Below are positions 40,301 through 48,497 of a DNA stretch of 64,000 nucleotides, one piece after another. Every line of letters starts with the position of its first letter. Position 1 is the stretch's first letter. The notes beneath the pieces were generated by a model, which saw only the letters and a program-made list of their open reading frames with translations, was not told the origin of the DNA and made no database searches. The DNA is from Chaunax sp. Z400 (Eukaryota > Chordata > Actinopteri > Lophiiformes > Chaunacidae): NCBI GenBank assembly GCA_037577475.1, contig CM075187.1:3511546-3575545 (forward strand), written 5' to 3'. A program made the position numbers and the translations under genes.

Positions 40301-43300
40301 GAGTTTATACAAACATGGACCAGGAGTCACCAGTGTGAATGCGGATATCATTCCCTTAAATATAAGCAGAGACCTCTAGGAAACATTCCCAGAGTCTAAA
40401 AAAATGCGTCTCTCCTCAATCACTCAGACCTTCGACTCGTTCAGGGGAAAACATGTGTGTTTAACCTCTGAGCTTTGGCCATGCATCCATCAGATTCATG
40501 AAGGCGTACCTTTAGCTTGGGAACCGATGGCGTCTTTACTCAGACTTATCTTTCCAATAACGTCGTCGTGGCTGGAGAGAGATAAAAGAGGAGATTATCA
40601 GACAGAAGTGATTAAAAAGACTATCAAAGCTGTTTGATCTAGAGTTAAATGAGGCGAAACTGAAGGCGGACTGATAGAGAGCTGGTGGTCAACAACTTTT
40701 AATCACTCAATCTGGGCGACCATCTGCCTGATGATGTTTGTTGATTCAAAGCTTGGAGTTTTATTCATGCCGAAAAAGGAGGATTTCACCCAAACATATC
40801 AATTCATGAGCCAATTCAACAAACAGGACTATAAATCATCTGGAGTCACTTTGAGATAACTTTGGATGACACTCTTACCCAATCGTGTCCTCATCCATGA
40901 CGTGAAACGAGAGAGAATGGAACCCCATGGGCAGGTGCAGGGTGTACTCTTCACCCCAGAAAGGGTTGAGGTTCTTCCACACTGTGGCCGTCCTGAAAAG
41001 AAAGTTTTAACCAGACCTTAAGGAGAAACACGTCACATGGATTTATGCAACAACAGAAACCAGTAGAGTCACGGTAGAGTCAGAAATCATTACCTCCTCC
41101 AAGGAGGCATCTGCACTGAAAAAATGGTTTGTTGAATTTACTTAATTTTATCTAGATCCAGAAATATTTAAACAGTAAAGTCCTTCTTTACTGTTATCTT
41201 TGAAGTTGAATGTATTTTTCATTTTGGGTAATTTGGTTACGCGGACACAGGGAGAACATGAAAACTCCACACAGAAAGGCCACAGGTCAGGATTCAAACT
41301 CAAAACCTTCTTGCTATGAGGCAGTCAGAATCAGTTTTTTCAGTGTGTTTGTTTGTTTGTTTGTCTTTTAGCAGGATTAGACTAAAACTTCTTGAAGGAT
41401 TACCATGAAACTGGTTGGAAGAATCCCTCCAAAGGACCACAAGAAGATTAACAGCAAAGGAAAAGGAACAAACATACATCTGTTACACAAAATGAGATTC
41501 ATTTGAATTCTGCTTTTGTGACGTACAAAATAGTTTTACTTGTTTGAGGCGTTATATTCACTAGAACAAAATGATCTGTTTAGTGGGTCTGTTCACAAAT
41601 TTGGAATCTATGCAGTGTCGCAAACAATCGTAAAATAGTCTCTGGATATGTCAAAACAAAATCCTGTAACAACCATGGGACACATAGTAGTGGAACATCA
41701 TGAGTTGTCCATGCTCCAGTATTTTTATTTTGATTAGTCCATAATATTCTTCAAGATATTTGCAAATTATTTTTTTTAAAAAGGACTCTTGCAACATTGA
41801 AGATTATGAAAAGGTAATCCAGAATCTGCATTTGTCAAAATTGAATAAACTCTTCCTTGGCTCAAGATCCACTCCTACACAAAGTTCCATCAAAATCCAA
41901 CCATAGCTTTTCTAGATATCTTGTGGACAAACAGACAAACAAACATTGTGATCATAAAACCTCCTCCCACTCTCGTTGGCGTTGGTAAAAAATGTCAACC
42001 ACTGTATGTTGGCACCGAACACCTGGTCTGATTCATAGTCTTGTACAACTGCTATTTGCTCAGTAGTTCCTCATTTAAATCAACATTTTGCTTCAGTTCA
42101 GGCTGTTTTAGACAACTTTATGTAAGGCTGATGTGTTTGCCAAATATCAAAAATAAATTCTTATAGAAACACAGGTTTATTTTTCCTTAAATAAAGGTAT
42201 CAAAAGGTTTTAGTATCAGTACCAATCATACGTGATACTTTGCATGGATCTCAACTCTGCAATAGGAAAAGTTACTGTTTTAATAAACCCTTACATTTCT
42301 AAGTACTGTACATTTTATTTTCCACCACAATCTACCAGCCACATCATTAATGAACATCACACTTGAGGAGTCAGCTGGCCAGTAACACACTACAAGATAA
42401 TTAGTGTGTGAGTGTCTGCAGTGAATCACTGTGCCGTTTTCCCTCATGATGCCAGATGGAACAATGGCCACTGAATTCTGTTCTTGTTAAAGCACGCAAG
42501 AAACATTTCTAAAGAAATAACATTTTGGACGTAATAAGCTGTGTTGGATAGCTTTTTAGAAAATACCATTTTATTAGAATACTTTTGCACGCAAACACTG
42601 AACTGGTGTTTTCTGCTCCCAGCGTTCTCCTTATACACCAGGAGCTCCCTGCAATAATTGATGCACCCTTACCATGGTTACCTGCGGGTGTTTTAAAGGC
42701 CAAACCAGTATCAGGTTCGCTGTGCTGCAGGAGCCACGCTGCGGGTGCCGCCATCCAGATCACACTCCACCTGGTTACATGTGCGGAGTAGCGGGAGCAC
42801 AGCCAGAAACTAATGCAAATTTCTCTACTGTGATGAAAGCTATTCAAATGTGACCACTTAGGCAAAAGCTACTCTGCATCTGTAGCTTGATATGACACAC
42901 GAGCCTTTTCATATCAGCCACATGTTTATTTATAATGAGAGATAACTCACCTGGCCACAACTTCATTGTCAACTTTTACAATGCAGTATGGATCACTGGT
43001 TCCAGAGCTTAAGATGGCAAGAAAAAGATATGGCAGAATGAGACATTCTAGCATTGTCAATATTTTTCAGGTGGTTTGTTAATTTTTTTTTCTTTAATTT
43101 GAGGTCAATTGAGGAGATAAATTTGACTATCTCACCTGTCATTTCTTCTACCATTTAACAGCAAGAAACTGATCTTTAAATTTCAAGCTGGACTTTTTAT
43201 TTCTTATCTACCTGACCTGATCAGCATAATGTCATCAGATGAACGTATCATTCAGAAATTACTTACACGTCTTTGGCGGGGAGGTTCCTGCCCTCGACAA

Positions 43301-43331
43301 TTCTAAAATAAAGAGATGTGTTTTTGGCCAT
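23083..43331 (-). CDS. rasal1: RAS protein activator like-1 (C2-C2-RasGAP-PH-BTK), complete
   Basis: RASAL1 is a GAP1-family protein: tandem C2 domains bring it to the plasma membrane on calcium rise, where it turns off Ras (and Rap). Twenty-one exons on the minus strand join in phase into 819 residues (human about 800). C2A is about 5-105, with acidic calcium ligands visible at D21, D27, D74, D76 and D82. C2B is about 134-230, with D149, D155, D205, D207 and D213. The RasGAP domain is about 290-550, with arginine-finger candidate R346 in NTLFRSNSL and the FLRFFAPAI motif at 474-482. The PH domain is about 570-675, followed by a BTK-type zinc motif (HPGAH...WTCCLQTDRAGC). The start is the ATG at 43331-43329 (MAKNTSLYFRIVEGRNLPAK), matching the family N-terminus. 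All catalytic and calcium-binding residues look intact. The gene converges on dtx1, as in human, and diverges from dgcr6. Confidence 0.97.
23332..23411 (-). CDS. rasal1: rasal1 exon 20 (variable tail)
   Basis: 80 bases encoding KNHLETSDADKTSSDEEKRM then NSDIRP, an acidic and basic low-complexity tail. Placed from splice sites (CTGCAG, GTACGG) and from phase; conservation is weak. Confidence 0.8.
24318..24341. repeat. (CAG)8 triplet repeat in a rasal1 intron
   Basis: Eight CAG units on the plus strand, read as CUG in the rasal1 transcript, about 85 bases past the exon 19 donor. Poly-Gln and poly-Cys ORFs across it are artefacts. Confidence 0.95.
24426..24540 (-). CDS. rasal1: rasal1 exon 19
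   Basis: Residues 706-743: GCSRTHSAVTLGDWSDPLDP and YKQLLQGRDKL, nearly identical to the human SAVTLGDWSDPLDPDAEAQT block. Donor GTCAGT. Confidence 0.95.
25003..25138 (-). CDS. rasal1: rasal1 exon 18 (PH end and BTK zinc motif)
   Basis: Residues 661-705: NVNELNQWLSAIRKVS and HPGAHRSGKWTCCLQTDRA, the His-Cys-Cys part of the BTK motif; the fourth ligand follows in exon 19. Confidence 0.95.
26166..26303 (-). CDS. rasal1: rasal1 exon 17 (PH domain)
   Basis: 46 codons: CVCAVERVDENAFQQQNVMQ and LHTMYIQCK, matching human IRAVERVDEGAFQLPHVMQ. Donor GTGCAT is non-canonical but in phase. Confidence 0.93.
27019..27191 (-). CDS. rasal1: rasal1 exon 16 (PH domain)
   Basis: Residues 557-614: VTVKEGYLQKHKAEGPQLLS and RFAFKKRYFWLTSETLSYAK, the PH-domain lipid-binding strands. 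Acceptor ATGCAG, donor GTTGGT. Confidence 0.95.
27500..27750 (+). mobile_element. MITE family copy d (internal part)
   Basis: Shares gaggctacagtaaagattcc, gggtgtaaataa, gacttggattacgcc, aaaactagtccccatctt and gagaatgctgca with copies a, c, e and f. Both terminal repeats are lost. Confidence 0.65.
28360..28600. repeat. Probable interspersed repeat with CGCCCCCTGCTGG block
   Basis: The block ttcgccccctgctggtaatt followed by agaaagaacgcagctttaag resembles a repeat seen often in fish gene introns and UTRs. Ends are not defined and the class is unknown. Confidence 0.4.
29070..29214 (-). CDS. rasal1: rasal1 exon 15 (end of RasGAP)
   Basis: Residues 509-556: ALQSVGNLGLQLGHGKELWM, APLHPIILRSV and VKDFLDKLIDID. 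Donor GTAGGAC; ends in phase 1. Confidence 0.95.
30229..30366 (-). CDS. rasal1: rasal1 exon 14 (RasGAP, FLRFFAPAI)
   Basis: 46 codons beginning DVKYLAISGFFFLRFFAPAI. The FLRxxxPA block is the structural signature of RasGAP domains and positions the arginine finger. Confidence 0.97.
30497..30689 (-). CDS. rasal1: rasal1 exon 13 (RasGAP)
   Basis: Residues 398-462: RRISFKGAVSEEEVRDSSVE, SIIESIVGSVNQCPPVMRVA and FKQLHKRVEEQFAEPEYE. The acceptor could be CTGAAG (used here) or three bases later; both stay in frame and differ by one Arg. Confidence 0.95.
31211..31500 (+). repeat. Compound (TG)n microsatellite with GAGA interruptions
   Basis: TG runs broken by at least four short GAG or GAGAGAGA insertions, in rasal1 intron 12. 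The Val-Cys and similar frames are artefacts. Confidence 0.98.
32855..32967 (-). CDS. rasal1: rasal1 exon 12 (RasGAP)
   Basis: Residues 361-397: YLHEVLKPIINRIFDEKKYI and ELDPCKIDLNRT, matching human YLHEVLKPVISRVFEEKKYMELDP. Confidence 0.95.
33195..33259 (-). CDS. rasal1: rasal1 exon 11 (arginine finger)
   Basis: 65 bases encoding DPNTLFRSNSLSSKAMEQFM plus K. R346 in TLFRSNSL is the GAP arginine finger that stabilises GTP hydrolysis. Acceptor TTCATAG; donor GTGCGT is slightly weak. Confidence 0.93.
33541..33693. repeat. Foldback element, 153 bases with ~50-base inverted arms
   Basis: The left arm (33541-33590) and right arm (33645-33693) are reverse complements over about 49 bases with roughly 42 matches; shared cores include gtttaggg, acattgaaatat and tgcagaca. 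The loop is about 54 bases with a G-run. A short MITE/foldback element is the likeliest identity. Confidence 0.75.
34473..34626 (-). CDS. rasal1: rasal1 exon 10 (RasGAP begins)
   Basis: Residues 288-338: ALTMLEEVTTVESRQDVAMT and YLGQGLVVPFLDYLNTREVN. Acceptor CACCAG, donor GTAAGA. Confidence 0.95.
34771..34888 (-). CDS. rasal1: rasal1 exon 9 (C2B to GAP linker)
   Basis: Residues 248-287: GKLGALRVKV-type block (GKLGALRLKVRLVEDRILPS) and YQPLIHLLVESVISPTE. Confidence 0.95.
36531..36622 (-). CDS. rasal1: rasal1 exon 8 (end of C2B)
   Basis: Residues 218-247, VEIPFVCLHKTTLLEGWFRL then LPLGNNEVDA. It matches the human region around KGWFRLLPF, with a less conserved start. Confidence 0.92.
36719..36859 (-). 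CDS. rasal1: rasal1 exon 7 (C2B)
   Basis: 47 codons: IIKKTRFPHWGEILELELDP and VEVWDWDRVGKNDFLGK, with D205, D207 and D213. Confidence 0.96.
37026..37107 (-). CDS. rasal1: rasal1 exon 6 (C2B)
   Basis: Residues 143-170, RDLAPRDISGTSDPFTRVLF then NNHSAETS, with D149 and D155. Acceptor CCACAG, donor GTGAGC. Confidence 0.95.
38172..38301 (-). CDS. rasal1: rasal1 exon 5 (C2A-C2B junction)
   Basis: Residues 100-142: LDSWVNLTRVDPNEEVQGEI and LRCQVIEA, closely matching the human WINLSRVDPDAEVQGEI block. Confidence 0.96.
40510..40571 (-). CDS. rasal1: rasal1 exon 4 (end of C2A)
   Basis: 62 bases encoding HDDVIGKISLSKDAIGSQAK, including D82. Acceptor CTCCAG, donor GTACGC; phases 2 to 1. Confidence 0.92.
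40879..40992 (-). CDS. rasal1: rasal1 exon 3 (C2A)
   Basis: Residues 41-78, including TVWKNLNPFWGEEYTLHLP and VMDEDTIG with D74 and D76. Acceptor TTTTCAG, donor GTAAGAG. Confidence 0.95.
41091..41985. repeat. Old dispersed repeat pieces
   Basis: 41091-41110 (ttacctcctccaaggagg), then gtttgtttgtttgtctttta, agcaggattagactaaaact and ccatgaaactggttggaaga belong to the same broad fish repeat type as 139-250. 41880-41985 has ccatagcttttctagatatc and ggacaaacagacaaacaaac, a further typical repeat end. Confidence 0.5.
42951..43007 (-). CDS. rasal1: rasal1 exon 2 (C2A)
   Basis: 57 bases encoding SGTSDPYCIVKVDNEVVA, with calcium ligand D27. Acceptor CTTAAG, donor GTGAG; phases 2 to 2. Confidence 0.93.
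43267..43331 (-). CDS. rasal1: rasal1 exon 1 (start codon, C2A begins)
   Basis: Encodes residues 1-21, MAKNTSLYFRIVEGRNLPAK then D21, the first C2A calcium ligand. Donor GTAAGT; ends in phase 2. Confidence 0.95.
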
Positions 43332-44110
43332 TTTCATTCCAGCGAGCTATTAATCCAATTCCTCTTATGTTCCCATACGCGCTCTTATAAATAACGCTGT
43401 TCCCCTTCGACTTTTCTTCATTTCATGACACCTTCAGCGCGTGACGGCGAGCAGCCCACCAGTAGCGCGCGACACAGACGCGCATCCATTCAGCCCAGTC
43501 AGCCCAGTGTGGGATGATGGTGAGTTCTCCGTAGAGCAGCTCCACTTTTAAACGTGGCAAGTGTATTAACGATTAATTTTTTTTTTAAAATAAACTACAT
43601 CCACAGCAGTAATATGAATGCTTTGTTTTCATATGTGACGTCGCACATAACGTTTGTACAGACGTTGTTGCCTTTTTAAATACGTTGTCGTATTAATTTG
43701 TAATAGCAGTAAATGTATGGTCACACCTGGTAAGTGGCTGGTCCACAGCAGCGTCGCTTCTTTGATATAATGCGCCATCTGGCGAATATATTGAGCGACT
43801 GCACGCATCATTATAGACAGGCATGTTAACAGCCAGCAACTAGGGGTCCTTTCAACAGTCAATGGAGGCTAGCTAAACAAACAACAGAGCCTAAAGCTAA
43901 ATATTTCTCAAATCTCTCCTAATAAATAGAGTTAGAAACTTTAACCGAGTTTTATTGATTGAAAAACCCTCGTAGATGCAGGTCAGTCTCCAATAGATAA
44001 CATATTTATCTTGTTTGTGAGATTTTTAAACTCTACAAAAGTTAAATTAGCTTTAGCTAACAAGATTAGCTGACTGTTTTGAGCTTGTTGTCGTCTTTTC
44101 CGTTAAGGTG
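43332..44110. promoter_or_regulatory. Head-to-head promoter interval of rasal1 (-) and dgcr6 (+)
   Basis: Only 779 bases separate the two start codons, so both promoters must lie here or overlap. A CpG-richer patch at 43435-43500 (tcagcgcgtgacggcgagca, agtagcgcgcgacac) and a TGACGTCG word at 43636 are visible. The right part, from about 43412, recurs in the second copy from about 59853, so the dgcr6 side of the promoter was duplicated while rasal1 was not. Confidence 0.6.
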
Positions 44111-44214
44111 ATGGATGTTTATCCCGGAGTCATTAGCGATGATTCTACAAAACAACAAGAACGACATTACTACCTGTTGTCTGAGCTGCAAACTTTAGTC
44201 AAAGATTTGCCAAG
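44111..44214 (+). CDS. dgcr6: dgcr6 exon 1
   Basis: Start exon, 34 codons plus two bases (AG of Ser); donor gtatga. The same length, 104 bases, survives in the pseudogene copy. Confidence 0.94.
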
Positions 44215-45625
44215 GTATGAATAGAATGTTACATAACATTTATTACAACTGGTTATATCAGTAAATGTACCAGTTTTAGTTGTATGGGTGAGTTACATGC
44301 CATGTTTGTTTTTCTCCATGTTAGCTCCTTCCAGCAGCGCCTGTCCTACAACACGCTGAGTGACCTAGCTCTAGCCCTCATAGATGGGACGGTCTATGAG
44401 ATTGTACAGGGGCTTCTGGATATTCAGCATCTGACAGAGAAAAACCTTTACAACCAGAGGCAAAAGTTGCACTGTGAACACCAAGGTTTGTGCTCTGCGA
44501 CTGAAAACATGCAATGATTAATGGGGTCTGTTCCAAGAAGCAAGCCCGTGTCTGTTACCTGGATAATAGCTGACTAAAATCAGGAGTCCTCTCAGATTAA
44601 CAACTTTATGAAGTACCAAACCTGCATCGGTGTAAAGTTTGCATTTGCAAATGTTTGTGTGATGCATGACCGGGTGTTCCTTTTGTGTGTAGCACTGAAA
44701 CAAGATCTTGCACGGAAGCACAAAGATGCTCTGCAGTCATGCAAGTCTCACAACCTTGCACTTCTCAAATCAAACCAACAAACAGAACTAGAGGTAAGGC
44801 AGTGGATCCCATATACTGATGATTATTTACATAACACTTTTGCTTTGCTTCTCCAATACTTGTGTGTTTTTGTTGTCAGGCGCTGGAAATCCGTGTGCGA
44901 GATGAACAGAAAATGATGGACAAGAAGATTGTGGCAGAAATTGATCAAAAAGTTATAGATCAGCAGAACACCCTGGAGAAGGCTGGAGTCCCTGGGTTTT
45001 ACATCACCACAAATCCTCAGGTTAATAGCTACACCTGGCTACTCATTGTACACTAAAGGGATTTAAATACGCACCACTACTCGCTCACTCAACCAACTCC
45101 ACAGATTTTCGTTGGGGTTTAGGACGAGGCTGATCGCCTTCCAGTCCAGAACTGTGACATCATTCTCCTCCAGACACTTGGCACACACGCGAGCCCGGCG
45201 ATGTCGTCCTGTCAGCACAACGCCATTGTAAGGTTATTGGGCTCATAGTCCATCATGCCTCAGATATTTTTTTTTTTTTTTTATTGTCAGACTACACACA
45301 AAAATCAGTCAAGCAAAACCTCGTAGTTTAGAATGATCACTAAACCTGCCCAACTTATATATGTACAACCAATCTCTAAACAGAGTAAGAGTTTTCTCAA
45401 ATTGGGGAAAAATGTATGGTGCACTTTTAAATCCCTTAAATGTAGTTAAAATGCATACAGACATCACAAACAGATGCAGACAAATGTCCACCAGATGACA
45501 ATGTGCCTCCAGACTAATTCCTCTTGAACTGATCTGTATTATTTTAGGAGCTGACAATGCAGATGAACCTACTTGAGTTGATCCTCAAGCTTCAACAGAA
45601 GGAGACACAGCCTGGAATCATTTGA
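44111..45625 (+). CDS. dgcr6: DGCR6 family protein, complete
   Basis: DGCR6 is a small coiled-coil protein named for the human DiGeorge critical region; its molecular role is poorly defined and it is related to Drosophila gonadal. Five exons (44111-44214, 44325-44485, 44693-44793, 44880-45020, 45548-45625) join to 194 residues; human DGCR6 is about 220 with a longer tail. Diagnostic blocks are QQERHYYLLSELQTLVKDLP, SSFQQRLSYNTLSDLALALI, EIVQGLLDIQHLTEKNLYNQ, DQQNTLEKAGVPGFYITTNP and MQMNLLELILKLQQKE. The middle is helical and charged, fitting a coiled coil. The ATG at 44111 gives MDVYPGVISDDSTKQQERHY, in register with the human N-terminus. All splice sites are GT-AG and there is no internal stop. 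A decayed copy lies at 60524-62121. Confidence 0.96.
44325..44485 (+). CDS. dgcr6: dgcr6 exon 2
   Basis: Acceptor catgttag, donor gtttgt. Encodes SFQQRLSYNTLSDLALALID and IVQGLLDIQHLTEKNLYNQR, the best-conserved part of the family. Confidence 0.95.
44693..44793 (+). CDS. dgcr6: dgcr6 exon 3
   Basis: Acceptor tgtgtag, donor gtaagg. Encodes LKQDLARKHKDALQSCKSHN then LALLKSNQQTELE, a coiled-coil-like segment. Confidence 0.93.
44880..45020 (+). CDS. dgcr6: dgcr6 exon 4
   Basis: 47 codons, acceptor tgtcag, donor gttaat. Encodes ALEIRVRDEQKMMDKKIVAE and STLEKAG-type block QNTLEKAGVPGFYITTNPQ. Confidence 0.95.
45075..45235 (-). mobile_element. Possible Tc1-like fragment in dgcr6 intron 4
   Basis: The text attttcgttggggtttagga, then gccttccagtcc and acacttggcacacac, reads like the complement of the Tc1-type region before the catalytic core. 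It is not alignable in the sister copy (61470-61660), so it may be a later insertion. Short and degraded. Confidence 0.35.
45548..45625 (+). CDS. dgcr6: dgcr6 exon 5 (stop)
   Basis: Acceptor attttag, 25 codons and TGA: ELTMQMNLLELILKLQQKET then QPGII. Downstream poly(A) candidates are ATTAAA at 46088 and AATAAA at 46461. Confidence 0.94.
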   Translation, partial: ELTMQMNLLELILKLQQKETQPGII

Positions 45626-48290
45626 AGAAAAATGCCCACAGATGGTATATAATCACATTCCAGTAATTGAGAGATTCAAAATGTATTATTGTTAACATGT
45701 TGAGGAAATGTCTCTCATTTGTTGTTATGGGTCTAATATTCACCATGAAAACCTACAGGAGAAGGCAGGTTCTCTGGTGTTTGCAACCCTGGAAGAGAGA
45801 TGTAGCTGCAAAATGAATCAGCACTGAAATGCCATCTCACTCACAGAGGAATTATGAAGTTGTAGGAAGATGCATTGTTTACATATTTAAAAACCGTATT
45901 GAGAGAGCAAGCACTGACAGGACACAGTTGGGTTGTAACTGGGATGAATGTAATGTCGTGATCTTCCTGGAGCGAGATGATCCCTCCATAAAGGCTTCCT
46001 GGTGTCTTTGGAGAAGTTGGCACTATTTTTAGGATGAATATGGATCTTTTATTGTATCTACTCTCTGAACAACAATAGTATTCTGACATTAAAACAAAAG
46101 TGGAAATCAGTAACTAAATTCCCACATGTACTGGCTGTCGTGGTGAAAGTTGTTTGTGCTGTTGTACCTTCTCTACCTGCAGCTACTGGACATTTGATAA
46201 ATGGACCTTCCAGTTCCAGCCTCAGGAAATATGATTTTACAGGTGTAAAATAGAGACAAGGTTTGAAATGCGTCTGTTTCAGCGATCTGTAATGAGAAAA
46301 CGTATTTATTCGTTTCAGTTTTCAGTATTCAGTTTTTGGAATACAGTTTTCTCATTTTTGCAGCTATTGTGCATAAAGTTCAGTTTGTTTTTGTTGTGTT
46401 GGGTTACACACACATTTACATTATTTATGTCACTTCCTAATAATTTAACATTAGAACAACAATAAACTACTCCATTAATATGAACAAACCCAGTGTGGAC
46501 AGCAGCATTAATGAATTTAATGTCTTTTGTGAATTGAGTTCTGTTATGATTGATGTAAATCTTTATCAGTTAAGAAACTTGTGTAGCACTGGGTTCCAAG
46601 TTATTTAACCAGGAGGCTACCAAGTCAAGAGTATTTATACCAACCAAAATGACAAATTACAATGCCTCAGAGGGCTTTAGGGTCTCTGCAGTGTATGACA
46701 TCCTCTGTCCTCTGACTCTCGATTCAACTAACTAACTAACTGACACTGAAAAGGTTTAAGTAGATTTTATGTAATTAAAATGCAAAAGACAAACGAATGT
46801 CATAAGAAGCCAAAGGGGATGTCTCTGTGTAAAGAACAAGAAGTCACTCTCCACAGTATCCTACAGAAACCCTACAGGAATAGCCCACTCCTCTGCCCCT
46901 CATATACAACAAAGTGAGTGGATTGGAAAGCGTCTGGATTTCAGAGATAGTTCAAATTAAACATCAGTATAAAACTTAATGCTAACTAAACACATGAGCT
47001 CACAAGACAAGATGTCTTTGTGCTACATCATTAAAACATATGATCACGATGTAGATGGATGAGACAACCACAGAATTCAGACACATAATCAAATAATAAA
47101 TGCTATGAATCAATGGTGAATCTTGTGGATGTAATTTGTGTCTGATCCTGCTTTCCCATTGAAGTAAGCATAATTAGCTTATTTTCTATTTTGGATGCAT
47201 TTTTTAAAATTAAAAACAGAGAGATGCAAAGAGCTTTTGCACACGAGTTATGTGATTTTATACTTTTTGGTGTCTTATTTTATTTACATATGATTACTGT
47301 AAGCCCAACACTTGAAGCATTTGAGGCTGTGAAATGATTTGATGAATTAGGGGCTGTATGTGGAGAGGCAGCACTGTCCACTGTACTTAAACAGAGCAGA
47401 TTTATTAATAGTTGAACATGTGGATGTCACTCTGTTTGTGTGGTTCTAAATACAAGTCTCATCTTTTATTCCAGAGCAGTAGACCAGAAGGGAAATTCCA
47501 GAGTGCAGTCATGTTGGTGTGGGTCTTAAACTGGAGAACACAATGCTATCTATGATTACACACTGTGGCGGCGTGATGTTGCTGTTGTTTCCTCAGTGTT
47601 ATTGAATAAATATGTCGTGGAGAAGGGTCACCTGCGGCGTGTAGAGGGTGAGAAGGATTCAATCAAGTATCAGGAAATCCTGGAAGATAACATCTTGCCA
47701 TCTGTGAGGAAACTGAAGCTTAGGAGTGGTGGGATTTGGAGAAGGCGGTTGCAGCACATTAACCCAGGAATATTCCAGAACTGGAGGCCTTTCTCCATGA
47801 AGAATGGGCTAAGATTCCTCAAGAACGCAGCTAGAAGCTGGTGTCTGGACATGCATCGGGTTTGCAGCAGGTTACAGCAGCTAAAGGGTCTCGACAGAGT
47901 ACTACTGGTCATTAAGGGTTGGATCATTTAGAGACTGCAGTAGACATGACAAGCAGCAGACACACGTTTGAATACATTCTCATTCATCCAGGTTATGGTC
48001 ATCCCTGAAGGTTGAACGTGAAGCAACTGGTTTGGTTATGGTTTGAAACTTGAAATCTGTTGTATTGATCTATTTAAACTGTTCTTGTTTGATTCGGTTA
48101 TTGCAAACAGGATAAATAGCATATCTTGTCAATAAACCTAATATACAATGGGGATTGAATAATTTTGCCTCCATCTGTAAATGTATCGTCTCCCAACATC
48201 AATTTGGGTTCTCAGGATGTCAGAGTAGGTGATGACTGGATTTTTATCTGTGTGTTAATTGCTCCTCTAAGTTGCCTCCTTCACTTATAT
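45626..48290 (+). other. dgcr6 3' UTR and spacer to slc7a4
   Basis: 45626 to about 45925 aligns with 62122-62390 of the second copy. From about 45930 to 48240 this copy carries 2.3 kb with no counterpart there, including a Tc1-like transposase remnant. The rest is AT-rich and shows nothing recognisable. Confidence 0.6.
47560..48180 (+). mobile_element. Degenerate Tc1-like transposon remnant
   Basis: The frame at 47596-47931 contains EGEKDSIKYQEILEDNILPS followed by VRKLKLRSG, the signature of fish Tc1 transposases (…SIKYQEILEDNxLPSVRKLKL…), but it loses the family afterwards and lacks the expected catalytic block. About 220 bases downstream, ggggattgaataattttgcc resembles the inner side of a Tc1 terminal repeat. 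The left end was not found. Confidence 0.6.
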
Positions 48291-48292
48291 TG

Positions 48293-48497
48293 TCAGGTTG
48301 TTGAGCTGTAATATGGGTGGGGCTCAGTGTGACGCCCTGTCAGGACTATGAACGTGACTGTGCCTTTAAGACGCTGCCTAGAAGAGCATGTTGGTTTTAT
48401 TCCCCTCTCAGCTCCATCACCAGACGATGCTACCCGGCAGCGTCTCGGAGCATCGGAGCTGCGCTGCTGGACACATGACAGATCCTGAACAATCACG
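48293..48497 (+). promoter_or_regulatory. slc7a4: slc7a4 promoter and probable untranslated first exon
   Basis: A GC-box-like gggtggggctcag (48315-48327) and the following about 170 bases, through ccagacga and gacagatcctgaacaa, are conserved in the second copy (62735-62909). Both copies end at a donor-like CACG|GTA(G/A)AT, so a non-coding exon ending near 48497 is likely. The transcription start is not determined. Confidence 0.55.

Larger units (their letters stand above)
33260..43266 (-). other. rasal1 introns 1-10: content
   Basis: Non-coding between exons. 33541-33693 is a foldback hairpin. 35040-36520 and 38340-40100 are AT-rich and show nothing specific. 41091-41985 holds old dispersed repeats. 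The 42444-42865 ORFs show no family. Confidence 0.6.

Noticed and set aside
47596..47931. 111-residue ORF as a host gene
   Set aside because: It contains the Tc1 transposase signature and is absent from the sister duplicate, so it is treated as a transposon remnant.
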